Shown: piece after piece, positions 1 through 7,143 of the stretch
Layout of the letters: each line of letters begins with the position of its first letter
Position numbering within the stretch: position 1 is the first letter of the stretch
DNA from: Fidelibacterota bacterium
GTDB lineage: Bacteria; Fidelibacterota; Marinisomatia; SCGC-AAA003-L08; GCA-002704045
Direction of reading: 5' to 3'
Assembly: GCA_002704045.1 (NCBI GenBank)
Contig: PAFF01000064.1
Coordinates: 1 to 9,570, forward strand
DNA length: 9,570 nt
Made by a program: the position numbers and the translations under genes
The notes under the pieces: model-generated
Told to the model about the DNA's origin: nothing
What the model saw: the letters and a program-made list of their open reading frames with translations, nothing else
Database searches by the model: none

Positions 1-149
1 TTAAATGTAAATTAAAATTTATTTGAAAGCTCTTTTTCACAAAACTAAACTACAAATGTAATGTAAAAAAAATATTAGCACACTTACTATAAATTAAATA
101 ATTTTATTAATTTTTATTTTGTGTATCGGTTTATGAATAGATTAATTTT
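1..149. other. AT-rich gene-free leader upstream of mrp
   Basis: All three + frames hit stops at once (TAA at 13-15 in frame 1, TAA at 2-4 in frame 2, TGA at 24-26 in frame 3), so no gene enters from the left on this strand. The minus strand is also full of stops apart from an unconvincing 13-codon opening at the edge. The stretch is almost entirely A and T. It presumably holds the promoter for the downstream genes. Sigma-70-like hexamers such as TTGAAA at 23-28 can be found, but with a poor partner, and no clear Bacteroidota-type TAnnTTTG box is present. I therefore do not call a specific promoter. Confidence 0.5.
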
Positions 150-176
150 ATGATTATAAATTTGAGAAATAATTCA

Positions 177-1193
177 ATGGAAAATCAAAAAATATTAGAA
201 ATATTAAAAACAATAAATTATCCAGGTTTCAGTAGAGATATTGTATCGTTTGGTATAATTAAGGAAATTAATTTTAATGAGGGCAAAGTATTAGTTACGG
301 TTGACGTAAAAACAGATAATAAAAGTCAAATAAAAGAATTACACAATTCTATAAAAAATACTTTAGAAAATAATAAAGATATAGATGAAGTTAAAATTCA
401 AATCTTAAATTCAAACATAAAAGATGATAGCAAAGAAACCGGTAATATTAAAAAAATCAAAAAAATCATTGCTGTTGCCAGTGCAAAAGGAGGTGTTGGC
501 AAATCAACTGTTTCGATCAACCTTGCAGCTTCTTTATCAAAAAATCATAAAGTTGGTATATTAGATTTAGATATTTATGGTCCTAGCTTACCAATGATTA
601 CGGGAGTAGATTTTCAGCCCAAAGTAAATGAAGATGGTAAAATCTATCCAATAGAAAAATACAATATGAAATTAATGTCATTTGGTTTTTTGAGTGGGAA
701 TAATTCTCCAGCTATTTGGAGAGGACCAATGGTTGCGCGTATGACTAGTCAATTTTTTGATGATGTTTTATGGGGCGATTTAGATTATTTAATACTAGAC
801 CTTCCACCTGGGACAGGTGATATCCAGCTTACGTTAGTTCAAAAAATTGCCTTAACAGGTGCTATAATAGTAACAACTCCGCAAGACCTTGCAATTATTG
901 ATGTTCAAAAAGGTGCAGAAATGTTTAAAAAAGTAAATACTCCAGTTTTAGGTATTGTTGAAAATATGACAGAGTTCATCTGTCCGGATACTCAAAAATC
1001 ATATAAAATCTTTAAAGGGAATGGAGCTAAAATTTTAAGCAAGGAATTAAATGTACCGATATTAGCAGAAATACCTATTTACCCTGTTTTATCAGAATCG
1101 GCTGATAAAGGTACACCATTTGTATTATCAAACGAAGAATCAAAAATATCGCATCAATTTAATCAAATCAACACGTTTTTAGATAAACTATAA
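177..1193 (+). CDS. mrp: Mrp/NBP35 (ApbC) family iron-sulfur carrier P-loop ATPase
   Basis: Cytosolic ATPase of the Mrp/ApbC/Nbp35 family, which is known to bind and transfer Fe-S clusters to apoproteins. An N-terminal MIP18/DUF59-like domain covers about residues 1-80 and includes the typical phrase GFSRDIVSFGIIKEI. After a Lys-rich linker comes the MinD-like ATPase, with deviant Walker A KGGVGKS at 104-110, then LDLDIYGPSLP and the Walker B-type LDLPPGTGD. Length (338 aa) is normal. The reading frame can begin at an ATG at 150, but the ATG at 177 (MENQKILEIL) fits the family N-terminus better, so I chose it. Neither start has a clear Shine-Dalgarno. The family's C-terminal CxxC is reduced to C269-P-D-T272, so the second cysteine is missing. 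The stop is 4 nt before the next gene's probable start, suggesting cotranscription. Confidence 0.93.
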   Translation: MENQKILEILKTINYPGFSRDIVSFGIIKEINFNEGKVLVTVDVKTDNKSQIKELHNSIKNTLENNKDIDEVKIQILNSNIKDDSKETGNIKKIKKIIAVASAKGGVGKSTVSINLAASLSKNHKVGILDLDIYGPSLPMITGVDFQPKVNEDGKIYPIEKYNMKLMSFGFLSGNNSPAIWRGPMVARMTSQFFDDVLWGDLDYLILDLPPGTGDIQLTLVQKIALTGAIIVTTPQDLAIIDVQKGAEMFKKVNTPVLGIVENMTEFICPDTQKSYKIFKGNGAKILSKELNVPILAEIPIYPVLSESADKGTPFVLSNEESKISHQFNQINTFLDKL

Positions 1194-1197
1194 ACCT

Positions 1198-2004
1198 TTG
1201 ATAATTAAACTTTCAATTATTTTGTTTTTAGGTTTCTGTTTCAGTTATCCTTTATTTTTATTAATAACTCCTCAAAGAAATATAAAAGTTAATTTCTTTC
1301 ATTTTAATTTAGGTTTATCAATCATTGTAGGTTCATTTGGATTACTAATTGATGTTTTTGCTAACTTCTTTAAAACGAAAGAATTTGATTTGTTTTATGG
1401 ATTAAATGGGGGTTATTTTTTATTAATTTTACTTTTTTCAATTATCACCTGGTACTACTGGGAAAAAAACTATCCCATTAAGTTAATAGTCTTAATATCA
1501 TTATCAGGTCTATGCTTATTAATATATAGTTTTTATAATTTAAATTTCTCATCTCTTTTTGAATTAATTTATATCATAACGTCCATTGTGGGAATTTTAA
1601 CATTAAGTAGTGTTATGTTTTCTATGATTTTAGGTCATTGGTATTTAAATATTCCTAATTTACCTATCCGTTTAATTAAAAACTCGGTTATGTTTTTAAA
1701 CTATTTATTATTTTCTAGACTATTTTTTAATATTGTCATTATTATTTTTTCAAAGGTAGATTCTAGTTTACACGGGCAGATAAGTTTTTTTAATTATTTG
1801 CAAAGTTTTGAAGGTATAATGTTATGGGTGGGAATATTATTTGGCATAGTTGGTGCAGTCATCATTAACATATTAACAATTCAAACTATTAATCTTCAAT
1901 CTATTCAATCCGCTACTGGTCTTCTCTACGTAAATTTAGTAATGATTCTTATTGGCGAAATGGTATTTAAATATTTTATGATACAAAATAATATTTTTCT
2001 TTAG
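1198..2004 (+). CDS. Polytopic membrane protein of unknown function, about 8 TM helices
   Basis: Not recognised by name. The 268-residue product is very hydrophobic, with about eight predicted membrane segments (roughly residues 5-23, 37-58, 70-88, 94-112, 120-146, 162-184, 205-225 and 238-260). Conspicuous non-hydrophobic residues near or inside the membrane are the GHWYLNIPNLP motif at the end of TM5, the phrase QSATGLLYVNL leading into TM8, and a glutamate in GEM within TM8. These look like conserved-family motifs and not random hydrophobic filler, but I cannot tie them to a function. The start is inferred: TTG at 1198 is the only usual initiator between the upstream in-frame TAG (1180-1182) and the first membrane segment, and no Shine-Dalgarno precedes it. 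The gene starts 4 nt after mrp and ends 2 nt before the next gene. Confidence 0.75.
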   Translation: MIIKLSIILFLGFCFSYPLFLLITPQRNIKVNFFHFNLGLSIIVGSFGLLIDVFANFFKTKEFDLFYGLNGGYFLLILLFSIITWYYWEKNYPIKLIVLISLSGLCLLIYSFYNLNFSSLFELIYIITSIVGILTLSSVMFSMILGHWYLNIPNLPIRLIKNSVMFLNYLLFSRLFFNIVIIIFSKVDSSLHGQISFFNYLQSFEGIMLWVGILFGIVGAVIINILTIQTINLQSIQSATGLLYVNLVMILIGEMVFKYFMIQNNIFL

Positions 2005-2006
2005 AT

Positions 2007-2429
2007 ATGAAAATTAATTTTGAATGTGATAAATGTCAGAATTTCAATCAATTTCATATTAAAAATAAATGTGAAATAGTCTGTAATAATTGTGAAAAAA
2101 AATATGGAACAATTGATTTAAATTGGAACTATAACAATGAATGTATTTTTTGTAAAAAGACTCATTTTTATAAAAGAAAAAATTTCAATCAATTAATTGG
2201 TTTATTTATAATAATTTTAGGTGGTTGCTTAGCAGTTGGGTTTCATAGTAAGTATGGTCCATTAAGCTACATTTTTTTAGGAGTTTTTTCGTTGTTAGAT
2301 TTTATTTTGTTTAAGTTTACTGATTTTATGGGAGTATGTTATTCATGTTCAGCGGAATATTATCAGATTGATGGTGTTGATGCTCTAGAAAACTTTGAAC
2401 ATCACAATTTAGAAATGTATCAAAATTGA
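2007..2429 (+). CDS. Small membrane protein with two zinc-ribbon-like cysteine sets
   Basis: Not recognised by name. The 140-residue protein carries four CxxC pairs at 7/10, 26/29, 46/49 and 111/114. The first two make a complete N-terminal four-cysteine ribbon. The third and fourth flank a two-helix membrane hairpin (about 63-79 and 86-104), so a second metal site could form only if both hairpin ends lie on the same face of the membrane, which a two-helix hairpin allows. The layout CxxC-KxxFNQLIG-hairpin-CYSCSAEY resembles hypothetical proteins I recall from other bacteria, but this is memory and not a search result. The C-terminus is His/Glu-rich (ENFEHHNLE). ATG at 2007 lies 2 nt after the previous stop, and the TGA stop overlaps the TTG start of uppS. 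Zinc binding is inferred from cysteine spacing. Confidence 0.75.
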   Translation: MKINFECDKCQNFNQFHIKNKCEIVCNNCEKKYGTIDLNWNYNNECIFCKKTHFYKRKNFNQLIGLFIIILGGCLAVGFHSKYGPLSYIFLGVFSLLDFILFKFTDFMGVCYSCSAEYYQIDGVDALENFEHHNLEMYQN

Positions 2430-3169
2430 ATTACAAAAATTATATAGAAAAAAATAATATTCTGCTTCCAAGCCATATTGCTATAATAATGGATGGAAAC
2501 GGTAGATGGGCAAAAAAGAATCAATTATTAAGAATTGATGGCCACAGAAAAGGTGTTAAAATAGTTAAAAAAATAACAGAAATTTGCGGTCAGATTGGTA
2601 TTAAAAAATTAACACTTTACACTTTTTCCTCTGAGAATTGGAAAAGACCGAAAAAAGAAATATCGGCTTTAATGAAATTATTATCTACAACAATTAAAAA
2701 AGAAGTAGATAATTTGAATCAGAACAACGTTCGTTTTACGATAATTGGAGATGTAGATGCTTTACCCGATGAGGTTTCAAATTCATTAAAAAATGCTATA
2801 AATATCACATCCCATAATAAAGGTTTAAATTTAAATTTAGCAGTAAATTATGGTGGTCGACAAGAAATAGCATCTGTTTGTAAAGATATTGCTGATGAAT
2901 ATAAAAAAGATAAAATTGATATTGAAACTATAACGGCAGACTACATTAATAAAAAAATACTAAATGATAAATTTGAACCTGATTTATTAATTCGTACAGG
3001 AGGTGAATTTAGAATTAGTAATTTTATGCTGTGGCAAATTGCATATTCTGAATTATATGTGACAAAAAAATGTTGGCCAGAATTCAGGGTAAGCGATTTT
3101 ATAGATTCGATAATTGAATTTAATAATAGAGAAAGAAGATTTGGTAAAATCAGTGAGCAAATAACATAA
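2426..3169 (+). CDS. uppS: Undecaprenyl diphosphate synthase (cis-prenyltransferase)
   Basis: Condenses farnesyl diphosphate with isopentenyl diphosphates to make the C55 lipid carrier for peptidoglycan and O-antigen assembly. It acts in the cytosol at the membrane. All family landmarks are present: MDGNGRWA with catalytic Asp at residue 23, the HRKG motif, YTFSSENWKRP, the LNLAVNYGGRQEI region, IRTGGEFRISNF with the diphosphate-binding arginines R190 and R196, and the Mg-site glutamate E209 in SELY. The R190 to E209 spacing of 19 matches the E. coli enzyme (R194/E213). Length is 247 aa against about 250 usual. The start is a TTG whose last two bases are part of the upstream TGA stop (TTGA overlap); the first in-frame ATG is the catalytic MDGN itself and is too late, so TTG is well supported. 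bamA follows after 1 nt. Confidence 0.96.
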   Translation: MNYKNYIEKNNILLPSHIAIIMDGNGRWAKKNQLLRIDGHRKGVKIVKKITEICGQIGIKKLTLYTFSSENWKRPKKEISALMKLLSTTIKKEVDNLNQNNVRFTIIGDVDALPDEVSNSLKNAINITSHNKGLNLNLAVNYGGRQEIASVCKDIADEYKKDKIDIETITADYINKKILNDKFEPDLLIRTGGEFRISNFMLWQIAYSELYVTKKCWPEFRVSDFIDSIIEFNNRERRFGKISEQIT

Positions 3170-3170
3170 T

Positions 3171-5582
3171 ATGAAATTAATTTTTTTAATATTTATTCAA
3201 ATCATATCTTTCATTCAAACTCAATCTTTAGATAAAATAAAAATCATAGATGTTAGAGTTAACGGCAATGTAAGAATTGCAGATGAAGATATTCTTAGAA
3301 ATGCAAGATTATGGCCGGAAAAAGAAATCACTATTGATGATATTCAAAAATCAATTAATTATCTTTGGAAATTGGGAAGATTTAGTGATGTACAAATTTT
3401 CGTAGAAGAAGAAACTATATCCGGAGTTAAATTGTTGATTGATGTTAAAGAACTAAAAATTTTAGATTCCATCATTTTTAAGGGTAATAAAAAAATAAAA
3501 GAAAATACTTTAACTGAAAAAATCAATTTAAATTCAGGCCAATTGTTATCTGAGGAAATCATATTTAATTCTATAAAAATAATTGAAAAAGAATATAAAG
3601 AAAAAAATTACCACGGTGTAAACATTGAAGCGCAGCGATCAGATGGAAAAGTTGAATTTTCTGAAATCCTTACTTTTCAAATAAATGAAGGGAAGAAGAA
3701 GAAAATAAAAAATATATATTTTGAAGGCAATAATGTATTTAGCAATAAAAAATTATTTAAAAATTTCAAAGAAACAAAATTGAAAAAATGGTATTTACCA
3801 TGGCGTGGAAAATATAACTATGATAAGTTAATAGAAGACCAAAAAATATTAAAATTATTTTATAATAAAAATGGATTTTATGATTTTGAAATAATAAATA
3901 CAGAAATTAAAGTTAATGAAAATGGTATAGATATATATATTTATCTTCATGAGGGACCAAAATATTTTGTTAGAAATATCAGCTGGGAAGGTAACGAAGT
4001 TTTTAGTGATGATGATTTAGATATTGCTTTAGATTTTAATAAGGGAGATATATTTGATAAAGAAAAATTTAACCTAGTATTATCAGAAAATGTAAATTCA
4101 ATTTATAAAGATGTAGGTTATTTTTATTCCCAAATCACACCAGAATTAATTCCACATTCAAATGATTCGCTGGATATAAATTTTGTCATTGTTGAAAATG
4201 ATATTGTCAGTATTAGAAAAATATTAATTGGAGGTAATAGTAAAACGCATGAAAATGTAATAAGAAGAAGATTACATTTTTATCCTGGAGAAATTTTTAA
4301 ACAAAACAAGCTAATTGATGCCTTAAGAGATATAATGATGCTTAATTATTTTCAAAATGTTTATCCTAATGTCCAACCTGTAGATGAAAAAAATATTGAT
4401 GTAGTCATTGATTTAGAGGAAAAACAAACTGGCCAAGCTCAACTTTCTATGGGTTATAATGGATATTATGGATTTACTGGAGGAGGTGCATTTGAATTCC
4501 CAAATTTTAGAGGAAGAGGCCAAAATTTGTCTATCAGTTATCAAAGAGGAATGAATGCTAGTTCATCATTTAATCAGCCAACATATACAACCTCTAATCA
4601 AAATAATAACTCAAATTATCAAAACATGTCTTTTAGTTTTATTGATCCGGGTGTCTTTGATACTAGAAACTTGGTTGGATTATCTTTCAGTTATTCAGAA
4701 AGAGGAAGAGGTCAAAGTTATTTACCTTTTGATATTTACAGTCTAAGTAGTTCTGTAAGATGGGGGAGACAATTTAAATGGCCAGACAGATTTTTCCAAG
4801 GAACTTGGGTCTACAGTACTTCAACAAGCAGATACTTTGCAGATACTATATCAGATCTTACGAACTATTTTGGTGCAAATGTTTCTAATTCAATTGTAAG
4901 TACTAATACTTCTAACTACTTTGAAACATCAGGTAGATCATTTACCCAAATTATAACAAGAGATAGTAGAAACCATCCTGAATATCCAATGATAGGTTCT
5001 AAATTTGCTTGGAAATCTACTCTAGCAGGATCAATTTTAGGAGGAGACGAGGATTATCATAAGCATGAATTTGAATTTAATTGGTTTAATCCAATTATTG
5101 ATAAATTAGTTATGTACCAAAAAGTTAAAACAGGTGTTATTAAAAAAATTCATGTATCTAAAAACGACCGATCTATAATACCTCCAAGTACAAAATTTTT
5201 TTTAGGAGGTAGTGGTATACCATATGGTGAAATGTTAAGAGGGTATCAAGATAATACAGTTGGCCCTTTTTCATATGGTTCAGTTAGGCCTAGAGGTGGT
5301 AATATTATAGTCAAATATAGTACGGAAATAAGGTACCAATTTTCTGAAGCTCCTACTGTTTATGCTTTAATATTCGGTGAATTAGGAAACGTTTGGTCAA
5401 ATTTTGATGTAATTGACCCCTTTGATTTGAAAAGATCAGCTGGGATAGGAGTTAGAACATATATGCCAATGATTGGTCTTTTAGGTTTTGATATGGGATA
5501 TGGTTTTGATGATACAACATATGATGAAAACAAATTACCCCAAGGATGGAATTATCATATTCTATTTGGGATGCCATTTTAA
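3171..5582 (+). CDS. bamA: Outer membrane protein assembly factor BamA (Omp85)
   Basis: Central subunit of the BAM machine that folds beta-barrel proteins into the outer membrane. A signal peptide covers about residues 1-19. Five POTRA domains follow, each opening with an I-x-x-G-N-type phrase: about 22-92 (VRVNGNVRI), 96-173 (IIFKGNKKI), 178-262 (IYFEGNNVF), 266-343 (ISWEGNEVF) and 346-418 (ILIGGNSKT). The C-terminal barrel spans about 420-803. The signature loop-6 motif is present as LRGY with the key arginine at 690, and the chain ends in phenylalanine (FGMPF), the expected barrel C-terminal signal. Length of 803 aa is typical. Two Asn/Ser/Thr-rich stretches near residues 462-486 and 560-590 are probably surface loops. 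ATG at 3171 lies 1 nt after the uppS stop. The skp chaperone follows, as in many Gram-negatives. Confidence 0.97.
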   Translation: MKLIFLIFIQIISFIQTQSLDKIKIIDVRVNGNVRIADEDILRNARLWPEKEITIDDIQKSINYLWKLGRFSDVQIFVEEETISGVKLLIDVKELKILDSIIFKGNKKIKENTLTEKINLNSGQLLSEEIIFNSIKIIEKEYKEKNYHGVNIEAQRSDGKVEFSEILTFQINEGKKKKIKNIYFEGNNVFSNKKLFKNFKETKLKKWYLPWRGKYNYDKLIEDQKILKLFYNKNGFYDFEIINTEIKVNENGIDIYIYLHEGPKYFVRNISWEGNEVFSDDDLDIALDFNKGDIFDKEKFNLVLSENVNSIYKDVGYFYSQITPELIPHSNDSLDINFVIVENDIVSIRKILIGGNSKTHENVIRRRLHFYPGEIFKQNKLIDALRDIMMLNYFQNVYPNVQPVDEKNIDVVIDLEEKQTGQAQLSMGYNGYYGFTGGGAFEFPNFRGRGQNLSISYQRGMNASSSFNQPTYTTSNQNNNSNYQNMSFSFIDPGVFDTRNLVGLSFSYSERGRGQSYLPFDIYSLSSSVRWGRQFKWPDRFFQGTWVYSTSTSRYFADTISDLTNYFGANVSNSIVSTNTSNYFETSGRSFTQIITRDSRNHPEYPMIGSKFAWKSTLAGSILGGDEDYHKHEFEFNWFNPIIDKLVMYQKVKTGVIKKIHVSKNDRSIIPPSTKFFLGGSGIPYGEMLRGYQDNTVGPFSYGSVRPRGGNIIVKYSTEIRYQFSEAPTVYALIFGELGNVWSNFDVIDPFDLKRSAGIGVRTYMPMIGLLGFDMGYGFDDTTYDENKLPQGWNYHILFGMPF

Positions 5583-5596
5583 ATGAAATTATAATA

Positions 5597-5604
5597 AAGA
5601 GGTG
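5597..5604 (+). promoter_or_regulatory. Shine-Dalgarno of skp (AAGAGGTG)
   Basis: AAGAGGTG ends 3 nt before the ATG at 5608 and about 15 nt after the bamA stop. It overlaps a possible GTG start at 5602 and so argues for the ATG at 5608 as the real start. Together with the site before lpxA it is one of only two strong Shine-Dalgarno sequences in this window. Confidence 0.6.
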
Positions 5605-5607
5605 AAA

Positions 5608-6123
5608 ATGAAAAAAATTAAAATAATCTTGTTGATATTTCCGGTGTTCTTATTTGCCGAAATGAAATTAGGATACATTGATTCAAACAGAATAATGTCA
5701 GAATTTGAGAATGTAAGGGATATTCAAGTTGAACTGGAAAAAGAACAACGTAAGTTAGAAGCTGAATATAACGGAATGATATCTCAACTGGATAGTTTAA
5801 AACAGGTTTTTGAAAAACAACGTTTATTAATGAGTGAAAATAGACGTAAAGAAAAAGAAAATGAACTGATTAATATTGAAAGAAATATACAAGAATTTCA
5901 AATGAAAAAATTTGGACCAGAAGGTGAAATTTACAGAAAACAAAGTCAGCTCTTAGCACCAATTCTAGAAGAAGTGGATGCTGCAATTAAAGTTGTCGCT
6001 GCACAAAGAGGATATGATTATGTTTTTGATGCTGTTTCTGGTGCAATTGTTTATGCTTTGGAAGCACATGATTTAACTGATCAAGTTTTAAAAGAATTAA
6101 AAGGCAGTGGTAATTCAGAATAG
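5608..6123 (+). CDS. skp: Skp/OmpH-family periplasmic chaperone
   Basis: Skp holds unfolded outer-membrane proteins in the periplasm and hands them to BAM. The 171-residue product starts with a signal peptide (KK then a hydrophobic run, probable cleavage after LFA at residue 17). The mature N-terminus is the typical MKLGYIDSNRIM phrase. A long, charged, heptad-like segment at about residues 30-110 (repeated Glu/Lys/Gln with Leu) forms the coiled-coil tentacles. The C-terminal part is the usual LLAPILEEVDAAIKVVAAQRGYDYVFD segment, which completes the body domain. The ATG at 5608 was chosen over a GTG at 5602 because the AAGAGGTG site overlaps the GTG. The 25-nt gap after bamA is the largest between genes in the window. 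The position between bamA and lpxD matches the common gene order. Confidence 0.93.
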   Translation: MKKIKIILLIFPVFLFAEMKLGYIDSNRIMSEFENVRDIQVELEKEQRKLEAEYNGMISQLDSLKQVFEKQRLLMSENRRKEKENELINIERNIQEFQMKKFGPEGEIYRKQSQLLAPILEEVDAAIKVVAAQRGYDYVFDAVSGAIVYALEAHDLTDQVLKELKGSGNSE

Positions 6124-6126
6124 GTA

Positions 6127-7143
6127 ATGTTTGCACTCAAAGATATAGCTATCTTAGTAGATGGAATAATTGTAGGAGATCCCGATTTTGTTGTAAAAGG
6201 TGCTTGCAGTATTGATAAAGGTAAGAAAGATTGTATTACTTATTTAGATAATCCAAAATATGTTAAATACTTAAAAAATACCCTGGCTTCTGTTGTAATC
6301 ATTTCAAAAGATTATGATTCTAATTATTCAAATAAGAATTTAATAAAAGTAGATAATCCAAAAATAGCCTTTGCAAAAGTTCTTGAGAATTTGAAAAGAA
6401 AAAATAATTATTCTTTTACTGTAAGTGAATCAGCTTACATAGATAAAACAGCTAAAATTGAAACAAATGTTCATATTGGACCCAATGTAGTAATTGAAAA
6501 AAATGTTGAAATAAAACAAAATACCATAATCAAATCAGGAAGTGTTATTTCGGAATTTTCTAAAATTGGTAGTAATACATTTATAGCTCCTAATGTAACT
6601 GTATATTCAGATTCTATAATTGGAAATAATGTACATATTGATGCTGGTTCAGTAATTGGTGCTGATGGTTTCGGTTGGGCAACATTAAAAAATAATCAGA
6701 TTAAAATTCCACAAATTGGGAATGTTGTTATTGAGGATGATGTATGGATAGGATCTAACTGTTGTATAGATAGAGCAACATTTGACTCAACAGTTATTGG
6801 TTCTGGAACAAAAATGGACAATTTAATCCAGATTGCTCATAATGTAATTATAGGACAAAATTGCTTGATTGCTGGAGCAGTTGCTATTGCAGGAAGTACT
6901 AAAATAGGTAATAATGTAACGATTGCTGGACAGGTAGGCATTATTGACCGTATTGAAGTTGGTGACAATGTTGTAATTGCATCAAAATCAGCTATTTTCA
7001 AATCAGTTAAAAGTGGTTCTTTTGTATCTGGTATCCCTGCAAGAAAACATAATGACCGAATTCGTCAAGATGTTTTGATTAGTAAATTACCTGAAATTTA
7101 TAAAAAAATTCGTAATATTGAACTTTTATTAGATGAAAAATAA
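6127..7143 (+). CDS. lpxD: UDP-3-O-(3-hydroxyacyl)glucosamine N-acyltransferase
   Basis: Catalyses the third step of lipid A synthesis, moving a 3-hydroxyacyl chain from ACP to the 2-amino group of UDP-3-O-acylglucosamine in the cytosol. The N-terminal uridine-binding domain covers about residues 1-100. The left-handed beta-helix follows at about 105-300, with many hexapeptide repeats of the I-G-x-N-x-x type. Family signatures are GSVIGADGFGWA, IDRATFDSTVIG, and NLIQIAHNVIIG, whose catalytic histidine is residue 238 (H239 in E. coli). A helical C-terminal tail (about 312-338) completes the trimer-forming part. Length of 338 aa is normal. ATG at 6127 is 3 nt after the skp stop. The 3' end overlaps lpxC-fabZ by 11 nt, which suggests translational coupling of two sequential pathway enzymes. 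Confidence 0.96.
   Translation: MFALKDIAILVDGIIVGDPDFVVKGACSIDKGKKDCITYLDNPKYVKYLKNTLASVVIISKDYDSNYSNKNLIKVDNPKIAFAKVLENLKRKNNYSFTVSESAYIDKTAKIETNVHIGPNVVIEKNVEIKQNTIIKSGSVISEFSKIGSNTFIAPNVTVYSDSIIGNNVHIDAGSVIGADGFGWATLKNNQIKIPQIGNVVIEDDVWIGSNCCIDRATFDSTVIGSGTKMDNLIQIAHNVIIGQNCLIAGAVAIAGSTKIGNNVTIAGQVGIIDRIEVGDNVVIASKSAIFKSVKSGSFVSGIPARKHNDRIRQDVLISKLPEIYKKIRNIELLLDEK

Noticed and set aside
1..40. Possible divergent gene on the minus strand starting with GTG at 40-38
   Set aside because: Only 13 codons are visible before the window edge, there is no Shine-Dalgarno and no recognisable sequence. In such AT-rich DNA this is expected by chance.
91..113. Inverted repeat AAATTAA / TTAATTT in the leader
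   Set aside because: Stems are 7 bp of only A and T with a 9-nt loop. This is common by chance at this base composition and too weak for a terminator or a clear operator.
150..176. Nine-residue N-terminal extension of Mrp from the ATG at 150
   Set aside because: The extension does not resemble the family N-terminus, and the ATG at 177 gives the usual start; no ribosome site favours 150.
3359..3562. Minus-strand open frame of 67 codons inside bamA
   Set aside because: It lies wholly within the POTRA-coding part of bamA and has no independent support; it is a shadow frame.
4555..4746. Second + strand open frame of 63 codons inside bamA
   Set aside because: It is a shifted frame over the barrel-coding region with no start signal. 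The bamA frame is continuous through it, so it is not a frameshift.
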